Shown: one piece after another, positions 1-4,867 of the stretch | Layout: every line of letters starts with the position of its first letter | Position numbering within the stretch: position 1 is the first letter of the stretch | Source of the DNA: Candidatus Cloacimonadota bacterium | GTDB taxonomy: Bacteria > Cloacimonadota > Cloacimonadia > Cloacimonadales > TCS61 | Length of the DNA: 10,718 nt | NCBI GenBank assembly: GCA_027064945.1 | Contig: JAMOPB010000292.1 | Location: 1-10,718 of the forward strand | Direction: 5' to 3' | Made by a program: the position numbers and the translations under genes | Notes under the pieces: generated by a model | The model's input: the letters and a program-made list of their open reading frames with translations, nothing else | Databases searched by the model: none | Told to the model about the DNA's origin: nothing

Positions 1-17
1 ACTTTCTGCAATAACAA

Positions 18-62
18 TCATCCTGAGTGATTCCTATTTATCGGAATTTTATCGAAGGATGA
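18..62. repeat. Imperfect palindrome, dispersed-repeat-like
   Basis: A perfect 7-bp outer stem pairs TCATCCT (18-24) with AGGATGA (56-62). It encloses a second stem, ATTCC (30-34) with GGAAT (43-47), so the segment can fold as a two-part hairpin on either strand. The outer arms, with CCTGAGTGA after the left arm and TCGAAGGATGA on the right, resemble the TCATCCTGAG...TCGAAGGATGA intergenic palindromes that occur as dispersed repeats in many bacterial genomes. That resemblance is from memory. The element lies 12 bases past the 3' end of the minus-strand tRNA. It could help end that transcript, but no T-tract follows it in that direction, so a repeat element is the better reading. Confidence 0.45.
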
Positions 63-73
63 AGATAAAAAAA

Positions 74-150
74 TGGTACCCCCGACGCGATTCGAACGCA
101 CGACCTGCGGTTTAGGAAACCGTTGCTCTATCCTACTGAGCTACGAGGGC
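74..150 (-). tRNA. tRNA-Arg (anticodon CCT)
   Basis: Read on the minus strand, this is a complete 77-base cloverleaf with an encoded CCA end (74-76). The acceptor stem is GCCCTCG with CGGGGGT, including G1-U72 and U5-G68 wobbles. The D stem is GCTC/GAGC with a 9-base loop, and the T arm is GTGCG-TTCGAAT-CGCGT with two wobble pairs at its base. The anticodon loop TTCCTAA puts CCT at plus positions 114-116, so it reads the arginine codon AGG. A20 in the D loop and discriminator A73 fit arginine identity. The top of the anticodon stem has an A27-C43 mismatch. Upstream on the minus strand there is a TTGACA (192-187) and a GATAAT (165-160), but their 21-base spacing is too long for a confident promoter. 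Confidence 0.95.
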
Positions 151-397
151 ACATAGGAAATTATCGAAAAAAAAATATGTTTTCTGTGTCAAGCATGTCT
201 TAGGAAATTGTGAGTTTTTATATTTTCTAATAAATAAGAATGTTTCAGGATGTGTGCTTGATCTACTTATTTTTGTTGGGAAGAAACTTTTTTCTAGTGG
301 ATATATTATAAGAAAAAAATCACATTGGAATAATTACAATTTGACAGTCAAGTTTACTTATTAATCTTTTACAAAAAATAATGAGTGAAGGAAAAAT
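151..397. other. AT-rich spacer between tRNA and amidohydrolase gene
   Basis: No gene is visible. Contents: a possible tRNA promoter on the minus strand (TTGACA, 192-187); an AT-only hairpin of TTTTTTCT (288-295) with AGAAAAAA (311-318) around a 15-base loop; a distant inverted pair TCAAGCA/TGCTTGA; and a TTGACA at 341-346 that could be the -35 box of the amidohydrolase gene. No convincing -10 box stands at 16-18 bases from that TTGACA. The best nearby T/A-rich hexamers match only about half of TATAAT. Confidence 0.4.
341..346 (+). promoter_or_regulatory. Possible -35 box upstream of the deacetylase gene
   Basis: A perfect TTGACA lies 52 bases before the start codon at 398. The same octamer, TTGACAGT, recurs at 4732-4739 upstream of coaX. 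The matching -10 box is weak (TAATCT at 15 bases, or AATCTT at 16), so this is only a candidate. Confidence 0.25.
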
Positions 398-1498
398 ATG
401 TTAGATTTAATAAAAATCCGTCAGGATTTACATCGGATTCCCGAGTTAGGATTTCAAGAATTTAAAACTGTTAAATACATTAAAACAATCTTGTCCAAAT
501 TTCCAAATTTAATAATTCACGAGTTTGATTTTCCCGCTATTGTGGCGGAATACAAGGTAAATGATGATGAGTATAAGATTTTCCGAGCAGATATGGATGC
601 ATTGCCAATATTGGAAAAAACAGGTGTAGATTTTGCCAGTGAACATATAGGCAAGATGCATGCTTGTGGACATGATGTACATATGACAATATTGATAGGA
701 TTAATTGAGAAAGTTATCTCTTCTCTGCCCAAACAAAATATTTTATTTGTTTTCCAACCTGCTGAAGAGGGATTTGGTGGTGCTGAAAGATTGCTTTCAA
801 CAAATTTTTTTTATGATTATAATATTGAGTCATGTTATGCACTGCATGTGAATGGGGCTTTACCGATTGGGACAATATCGTCAAAACCGGGAATATTTTT
901 TGCCAATACGCAGGAACTGGAATTATCTTTTAAGGGTGTTTCGGCACATGTTGCTTTCCCTGAAAAAGGGAAAAATGCTTTAGATGCCGGAGTGGATTTT
1001 TACCGGAAATTTAAAGTTGAATTACAGAAAAATTTTCCTGAAAAGAAAAGAGTAATTTGCGGATTAGGAAAAATGGAAGCAGGAACCGTGATGAATGCTG
1101 TGCCGGCTTTTTGTACTTTTCATGGAACCATCAGAGCTTTTACTCAAGATGATCATTTATCGTTGAAAGAACTTCTCCACAAAGTTGCTGAAGATGTTGC
1201 TAAAGAGCATAAATTGGATTTTGAATTAAATTGGCATGCTTTCTATAAAGAAGTAAATAACAACGAAGATTTATTTGTAAAATTGCAACAAGTGATAGGT
1301 GGAACTAAATATAAAATGATTACTTCAGAACAAGTTTTTACCGGAGAAGATTTTGGTTATTTTACAGCACTTTATCCGGGATTACTTTTTTGGTTAGGGG
1401 CTAATCAAGGTGTATCGCAAGATCTTCATTCAGATAAGTTTTTACCGGCTGAAGAATCTATTGAAGTAGGTGTGGAAGTCTTATATAAAATGATTTAA
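398..1498 (+). CDS. dapL: N-acetyldiaminopimelate deacetylase (M20D amidohydrolase)
   Basis: Cytosolic metal-dependent amidase. The likely reaction is removal of acetate from N-acetyl-LL-2,6-diaminopimelate in the acetylase branch of lysine/DAP synthesis. At 366 residues it matches the family length (about 370-390) and resembles Bacillus YkuR along its length: DLHRIPELGFQEFKT (10-24), RADMDALPI (63-71), SEHIGKMHACGHDVHMTI (81-98), FQPAEEG (119-125), YALHV (147-151) and TGEDFGYF near the C-terminus. Metal and catalytic residues D67, C90, H92, the E123/E124 pair and H150 are all present. The start is set by GAAGGA (387-392), five bases before ATG. M20D enzymes also include hippurate and other N-acyl-amino-acid hydrolases, so the exact substrate is inferred from YkuR-like motifs; no dapH neighbour is in the window. 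The name dapL is also used for the unrelated LL-DAP aminotransferase. It stands alone and ends at the terminator at 1510-1555. Confidence 0.82.
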   Translation: MLDLIKIRQDLHRIPELGFQEFKTVKYIKTILSKFPNLIIHEFDFPAIVAEYKVNDDEYKIFRADMDALPILEKTGVDFASEHIGKMHACGHDVHMTILIGLIEKVISSLPKQNILFVFQPAEEGFGGAERLLSTNFFYDYNIESCYALHVNGALPIGTISSKPGIFFANTQELELSFKGVSAHVAFPEKGKNALDAGVDFYRKFKVELQKNFPEKKRVICGLGKMEAGTVMNAVPAFCTFHGTIRAFTQDDHLSLKELLHKVAEDVAKEHKLDFELNWHAFYKEVNNNEDLFVKLQQVIGGTKYKMITSEQVFTGEDFGYFTALYPGLLFWLGANQGVSQDLHSDKFLPAEESIEVGVEVLYKMI

Positions 1499-1509
1499 TT
1501 GTAATAAAA

Positions 1510-1555
1510 AAGCGTTGCTTTTAAAAAATAGGAGCAACGCTTAAAATTTTTTTTT
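1510..1555. terminator. Bidirectional rho-independent terminator
   Basis: A perfect 10-bp stem pairs AAGCGTTGCT (1510-1519) with AGCAACGCTT (1533-1542) around a 13-base loop. On the plus strand it is followed by AAAA and nine Ts (1547-1555). On the minus strand the stem is followed by TTTTATTAC. It sits between two convergent genes, and the T-tract reaches into the stop codon of the minus-strand gene, so it probably ends both transcripts. Confidence 0.88.
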
Positions 1556-1835
1556 AAAAATCATCATCATCTAAATCGATGTCGTCAAAATCATCGTCTT
1601 CTTCACCTTGCATCCAATCCGGGCAAAATGCAACATTTTCGGTGTAATCATAACCATCTACATTTTCTAAACCGTAACGTTCCAAAATTTCTTCTTCAAA
1701 GATAGAATATTTTACTAAATCATCTTCTACAGTATAAACCAAAATTGGTTTAGTATATTTTCTAAGATTGAAATTCTTGTCGCTGAGCTCAAAAAACTCA
1801 AGAATTCTTTTTTTATCTTTTTCAGCTATATACAT
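1554..1835 (-). CDS. Small uncharacterised protein with acidic C-terminal tail
   Basis: Encodes 93 residues. I do not recognise the family. Residues 1-72 are mixed charged/aromatic with hydrophobic stretches and look globular and cytosolic, with no signal peptide or membrane segment. There is one CPDW motif (71-74). The tail from residue 78 to 92 has 12 Asp/Glu out of 15 positions, written in GAT/GAA-like triplet runs. Such tails occur on nucleic-acid-mimicking or basic-protein-binding proteins, but no function should be assigned. Start choice: ATG at 1835 has AGGAG (1849-1845) nine bases upstream and a promoter-like TTGTTG-16-TAAAAT just before it. The frame stays open up to an ATG at 1931, but that longer version would overlap the start of the divergent gene and leaves the ribosome site inside the gene. 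It converges on the deacetylase gene through a shared terminator. Confidence 0.72.
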   Translation of the reverse strand: MYIAEKDKKRILEFFELSDKNFNLRKYTKPILVYTVEDDLVKYSIFEEEILERYGLENVDGYDYTENVAFCPDWMQGEEDDDFDDIDLDDDDF

Positions 1836-1844
1836 TATTTTATT

Positions 1845-1849
1845 CTCCT
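1845..1849 (-). promoter_or_regulatory. Ribosome binding site fixing the start at 1835
   Basis: AGGAG on the minus strand, nine bases upstream of the ATG at 1835. It decides between the 93-residue product and the 125-residue frame extending to 1931. Confidence 0.6.
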
Positions 1850-1863
1850 GTAACACTGCTTTT

Positions 1864-1891
1864 ATTTTATTGACTTCATAAGATTCAACAA
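1864..1891 (-). promoter_or_regulatory. Candidate promoter for the acidic-tail protein gene
   Basis: On the minus strand, TTGTTG (1891-1886), a 16-base spacer and TAAAAT (1869-1864; five of six matches to TATAAT) would give a leader of about 20 bases that includes the ribosome site at 1849-1845. On the opposite strand a TTGACT (1870-1875) abuts this -10 box and could be a -35 box for the divergent gene at 1916. That would make the two promoters overlap face to face. Confidence 0.4.
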
Positions 1892-1915
1892 TTAACTCGT
1901 TCACAAAATTAAGTA

Positions 1916-3409
1916 ATGAGAGAAATGTCAAATAAAATGAAAATAAAACTAGTAATTTTTTATCTAATGCTTTTTGTGTTGAATTTATGGGCTTTTCAAC
2001 CCCAAGAGGCGGATTTTGTATCTAATTATCAATACAGATTATATATATCTTGGTTGACCAAGACAGGTGTGTCAACGCAGGCTGCCGCAGGTTTTTCACA
2101 AGATAAAGTCGTGAAAATATTCACCTATAAAGATAAGCAAATAATTGTGGAATATCCTTGGGAAAATCATAAGATTACCAAACAATTACAAAAATTGGAA
2201 ATTAATCTGAAAATCCGCTCTGATTTTACTATTGATGAATATCTTCATTATACAGAAAACCTGGTGTACCGCTTGAATAGTAGTGATAAACAATTTGCTG
2301 CAGATTTTCTAAATGATAAAATTGTTTTCCGATATAACCAAAAAGAGGGTAATATTGCTTTCGATGAATTCTGGAGAATTTATTCTAAAACGGTAATTAT
2401 TCCTGATGATATTGAGATAATTAGTAGCGAGAAATTTGGTTTTCGTGTTCCTTTCTTAGATGATTATTTTGAAATTTTATTTTCCACTGATATAGATTTG
2501 GAAAAATTATCTGCTGAGCTTTCTAAGAAAGAAAGTAAAACAAAAGATGCTTTGGAATTTTTAGAAGAAGCAAAACCAAAAGAAAAGAAGCCGGTGGAAG
2601 AGATAGAGCCTACGAAAACAATGCCCGAAGAAAAAGAGAGAATAAATGATAATATTTCCCCCAAGAATAAGATTGAATTACCAATAGAAAATAATTTCGA
2701 TAACAAAATTTATAATCTTCCGATAGCAGATTTTATAAGAAAAGCACACAATGTAAGACAATCAAAAGAGCTTCTAAATAATAAAATAGATGATGTGGCA
2801 GCTTTTTTGAAAAAACAATTTCCTCAGTGTGAACAACAGCAAATTGATGATCTGTTTTATCTAAAAAGAGGAAAGTTTCTGGATTTTAATGGAGATATTT
2901 TTGTCCAAAAAGAGATAACTGACGATTGCATAAATATTTTGCCATATTATGATTACCAGTTGGAAAATAGTAAATTAATCTTACCAAATGGGGAAGAAGT
3001 AGATGTTTCGGATTTGAGTATGGAAGAAATTGATGCGATTGCAAAATCAATACTGCAATTAATCTATTCTCACAGAGCAATCGGAACTAAGTTAATAAAT
3101 TTTCTTTTGATACACGATGATGTTCCTACTACTTTAATTGTGCATTCAGATGAGCGAGAATTGTACAATATCTATTCTTATGCCAATCTTTTGCTAATGC
3201 TTAGTAAATATTGGGAAAATTCTCAGGTTTATTTTAACCTTCATGAAGTGAAAAAAGTTAATGGTAAAATTGAATTAGTTGGTTATCTTGTAGCTGATGA
3301 TAACTCAGGGAAATATGATTTGGCAGAAATCTGGTTTAGATTGGATGAAGATTATAGGCTTGATCTAATTATGATGATGCTTTATCAGCAACTGGAAATA
3401 GAAAATTAG
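1916..3409 (+). CDS. Exported protein of unknown function
   Basis: 497 residues, not recognised. The N-terminus has a basic stretch, then a hydrophobic core at about residues 11-26 ending LWA|FQ, a typical Sec signal peptide cleaved near residue 26. The mature protein is therefore probably periplasmic or envelope-located. No lipobox cysteine is visible. Residues about 30-195 form an N-terminal domain rich in beta-like alternation. About 200-265 is a Lys/Glu/Pro-rich, probably disordered linker. About 267-497 is a second globular domain ending in alternating segments followed by a hydrophobic helix-like stretch (LIMMMLYQQL). Start is uncertain: ATGs at 1916, 1925 and 1937 are all in frame, none has a good ribosome site, and all keep the signal peptide. 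The longest is given. It is followed after 16 bases by the TatD-family gene, probably in one transcript, though no functional link is evident. Confidence 0.8.
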   Translation: MREMSNKMKIKLVIFYLMLFVLNLWAFQPQEADFVSNYQYRLYISWLTKTGVSTQAAAGFSQDKVVKIFTYKDKQIIVEYPWENHKITKQLQKLEINLKIRSDFTIDEYLHYTENLVYRLNSSDKQFAADFLNDKIVFRYNQKEGNIAFDEFWRIYSKTVIIPDDIEIISSEKFGFRVPFLDDYFEILFSTDIDLEKLSAELSKKESKTKDALEFLEEAKPKEKKPVEEIEPTKTMPEEKERINDNISPKNKIELPIENNFDNKIYNLPIADFIRKAHNVRQSKELLNNKIDDVAAFLKKQFPQCEQQQIDDLFYLKRGKFLDFNGDIFVQKEITDDCINILPYYDYQLENSKLILPNGEEVDVSDLSMEEIDAIAKSILQLIYSHRAIGTKLINFLLIHDDVPTTLIVHSDERELYNIYSYANLLLMLSKYWENSQVYFNLHEVKKVNGKIELVGYLVADDNSGKYDLAEIWFRLDEDYRLDLIMMMLYQQLEIEN

Positions 3410-3425
3410 AAGATTAGGAGAAATT

Positions 3426-4181
3426 ATGAAAATATATGAAACACACGCGCATTTAGATTTTGATAAATATGATAAGGATCGTGATCTAATTCTTAAAAAA
3501 GCTCTTGAAATGGGAATTACCTACATCAATAATATCGGATATGACGATAAATCTATTATTGGAAGTTTTGCTTTAGCTGATAAATATCCGCAAATTTATG
3601 CAGCTGCAGGATTCCACCCTCATGATGCTACAAAATATGATGAAGAATTAGTTAGAAAATACGCTAAACATCCCAAATGTATTGCTATTGGCGAAATAGG
3701 TTTAGATTATTATCGCAATCTATCTCCTAAGAAAATTCAAAAAAAAGTTTTTGCCGAACAGATTAAAATTGCAATGGAATATGACCTGCCAATTGTGGTT
3801 CACGATAGAGATGCTCATGAAGATACTTTGGAGATTTTGGAAAAATATATGCCTAAAAAAGTAGTTTTCCATTGCTTTGCCGGAGATGAAATTATGGCAC
3901 AAAGAGTTTTGGCAAATGGTTGGAAAATGTCATTCACAGGGAATATTACATATAAGAATAATAATTTGCATGGTGTTATTAGGAATTGTCCTAATGACTC
4001 ATTTTTTATTGAAACAGATTCGCCGTATCTTACACCTGTGCCATTTCGAGGGAAAAGAAATGATCCTACGAAATTACGCTATATAATAGAAAAAATAGCT
4101 GATATAAAAAGAATTTCACCTAATAAAGTAGCTGAATATGCTTATGAAAATAGCATTAAATTCTTTTTGCCGAATAAATAG
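3426..4181 (+). CDS. TatD-family metal-dependent hydrolase (DNase)
   Basis: Cytosolic amidohydrolase-fold (TIM barrel) enzyme. Characterised TatD/YcfH relatives are divalent-metal deoxyribonucleases implicated in DNA repair and degradation. The full 251-residue length matches the family (about 250-265). Metal ligands are all in place: HAHLD (H7, H9), AIGEIGLDYY (E90), VVHDRDA (H126), FHCFAG (H149) and ETDSPYLTP (D198), plus the family's GFHPHD segment (63-67 region) and C-terminal GKRNDP. The start has AGGAG (3416-3420) five bases before ATG. It sits 16 bases behind the exported-protein gene and is probably co-transcribed with it. Members split into TatD, YcfH, YjjV and eukaryotic TATDN groups; I cannot assign the subgroup by eye. 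No clear terminator follows it before the ferredoxin gene. Confidence 0.93.
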   Translation: MKIYETHAHLDFDKYDKDRDLILKKALEMGITYINNIGYDDKSIIGSFALADKYPQIYAAAGFHPHDATKYDEELVRKYAKHPKCIAIGEIGLDYYRNLSPKKIQKKVFAEQIKIAMEYDLPIVVHDRDAHEDTLEILEKYMPKKVVFHCFAGDEIMAQRVLANGWKMSFTGNITYKNNNLHGVIRNCPNDSFFIETDSPYLTPVPFRGKRNDPTKLRYIIEKIADIKRISPNKVAEYAYENSIKFFLPNK

Positions 4182-4332
4182 GTGCTTTGTTTTTTGTAAG
4201 CTATTGAAATTTATGAAGATATGTAAATGTTTATGAACATGCAAAATTATGGGAATAATTCTAAAATAAAAATGCTTGTCAGAAATTATGCATACTCTTT
4301 TTTGGAATCATAAAAAATATAGGGAGGACATT
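4182..4332. other. Intergenic region with two tandem inverted repeats
   Basis: This spacer separates the TatD-family gene from the ferredoxin gene. It holds two neighbouring dyads: ATGTT-TATG-AACAT (4227-4240), and AATTAT-GGGA-ATAATT (4245-4260), each with a 4-base centre. Sixteen bases further on are TTGTCA (4276-4281) and CATACT (4291-4296), but their 9-base spacing is too short for a standard promoter. The dyads could be operator half-site pairs for a regulator of the ferredoxin, or chance products of AT-rich DNA. Confidence 0.3.
4321..4327 (+). promoter_or_regulatory. Strong ribosome binding site of the ferredoxin gene
   Basis: AGGGAGG, five bases before the ATG at 4333, is the strongest ribosome site in the window. 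It fixes the ferredoxin start at 4333 and rules out the in-frame ATG at 4276, whose extra 19 residues look unlike any ferredoxin. Confidence 0.8.
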
Positions 4333-4503
4333 ATGGCAGTTAAAATTGATAAAGATACATGCGTTGGTTGCAGCGCTTGTGTTGGCGTTTGCCCGGTTGA
4401 AGCTCTCAGTATGGTTGACGATAAAGCTGTAGTTGATGAAGATACATGCATCGATTGTGGAGCTTGTGTTGACACATGCCCGGTTGGAGCTATCACTCTG
4501 TAA
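4333..4503 (+). CDS. 2[4Fe-4S] ferredoxin, clostridial type
   Basis: A 56-residue soluble low-potential electron carrier that binds two [4Fe-4S] clusters. The usual partners in anaerobes are pyruvate and other 2-oxoacid oxidoreductases, hydrogenases and Rnf, none of which is in this window. Two CxxCxxCxxxCP motifs are complete: C10, C13, C16, C20-P21 and C39, C42, C45, C49-P50. In the clostridial fold the last Cys of each motif is donated to the other cluster. The two halves are near-duplicates (DKDTCVGCSACVGVCPVEA and DEDTCIDCGACVDTCPVGA), as is usual for this family. The protein is acidic and has normal family length. The gene stands alone, with a very strong ribosome site upstream and a terminator directly downstream, which fits high expression as a single-gene transcript. 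Confidence 0.96.
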   Translation: MAVKIDKDTCVGCSACVGVCPVEALSMVDDKAVVDEDTCIDCGACVDTCPVGAITL

Positions 4504-4526
4504 GATTTAAACATCTTAAAGTTATT

Positions 4527-4570
4527 AAGCAGCTTTTATCCATATGTTTGGACGAGAAGCTGCTTTTTTT
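4527..4570 (+). terminator. Rho-independent terminator of the ferredoxin gene
   Basis: A perfect 9-bp stem pairs AAGCAGCTT (4527-4535) with AAGCTGCTT (4557-4565). The loop region can pair further (TCC with GGA). The last stem Ts run on as a seven-T tract (4564-4570). It starts 23 bases after the ferredoxin stop codon and separates that gene from the coaX leader. Confidence 0.88.
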
Positions 4571-4681
4571 ATTGATTAGATTAAATGCTGTTTTTTTAAT
4601 CAAGGTTTATCTTAATTATGATCGTTTCAAAATTCTTGACTTGAGAGGAGTGTTTTAGAAATTTTCTTGCTAATCTATTGA
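4571..4681. other. Non-coding AT-rich stretch upstream of coaX promoter
   Basis: No gene with a ribosome site is visible. There is an inverted pair TTGATTA (4572-4578)/TAATCAA (4597-4603) around an 18-base centre, and a TTGACT (4636-4641) without a good -10 box. The GATTAAA-type sequence found here recurs further right at 4678-4691, 4716-4725 and 4802-4811. Confidence 0.35.
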
Positions 4682-4708
4682 TTGAATTAAATAAAAAAAT
4701 GGTACAAT
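4682..4708 (+). promoter_or_regulatory. Extended -10 promoter for coaX-sprA
   Basis: TACAAT (4703-4708) matches TATAAT at five of six positions. It is preceded by TGG (4700-4702), giving the extended -10 TGn motif, which can compensate for a poor -35. A TTGAAT lies at 4682-4687 with a 15-base spacer, and a TTGATT at 4678-4683 with a 19-base spacer. Transcription would begin near 4715, giving a leader of about 153 bases before coaX. This is the best sigma-70-like promoter in the window, though FCB-group bacteria can use divergent promoter consensus sequences. Confidence 0.5.
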
Positions 4709-4714
4709 AGAAAC

Positions 4715-4867
4715 GTGATTAAATCTTATTATTGACAGTTGTTTCGAGATTTAGTTTTTCGTGTGTACACATTTATTTTTTAATATTTACCCTATTTATT
4801 TGATTTAATCAAAAAATCTATCTACTTTTATCAATGCTTAAAAAGCAAATTTGAGGAAAGGAAAAAT
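4715..4867 (+). promoter_or_regulatory. Structured 5' leader of coaX-sprA
   Basis: From the predicted transcription start the leader opens with TGATTAAATC (4716-4725), which is perfectly complementary to GATTTAATCA (4802-4811). This could form a 10-bp closing stem around 76 bases. Inside lie a TTGACAGT (4732-4739) and a perfect 10-base palindrome TGTGTACACA (4762-4771). A small hairpin TGCTT-AAA-AAGCA (4835-4847) sits just before the ribosome site (GAGG 4853-4856, AAGGA 4858-4862). It matches no riboswitch class I know. The stem could be RNA structure or an operator-pair at the DNA level. Confidence 0.35.

Noticed and set aside
288..318. AT-only hairpin TTTTTTCT/AGAAAAAA as a terminator or regulatory element
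   Set aside because: It contains almost no G-C pairs, has no gene ending just before it on either strand, and is expected by chance in AT-rich DNA.
381..404. Seven-codon upstream frame overlapping the deacetylase start
   Set aside because: It begins at an ATG without a ribosome site, and its codons include the ribosome site of the deacetylase gene. Chance is the simplest explanation.
1836..1931. N-terminal extension of the acidic-tail protein to an ATG at 1931 (125 residues)
   Set aside because: It would overlap the divergent gene's start and bury a good ribosome site (1849-1845) and a promoter-like pair inside the gene. The start at 1835 explains all signals.
3720..4086. Alternative frames inside the TatD-family gene on both strands
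   Set aside because: The TatD-family frame carries every metal ligand and has normal family length, so the other frames are shadows.
4276..4332. N-terminal extension of the ferredoxin by 19 residues
   Set aside because: The extra residues are not ferredoxin-like, and AGGGAGG stands five bases before the ATG at 4333.
4308..4514. Minus-strand open frame opposite the ferredoxin gene
   Set aside because: It is a mirror of the repetitive Cys/Asp codons of the ferredoxin and has no ribosome site or recognisable protein pattern.
4476..4658. 60-codon plus-strand frame after the ferredoxin
   Set aside because: It overlaps the ferredoxin end and runs through the terminator hairpin. Its composition is low-complexity, with no ribosome site.
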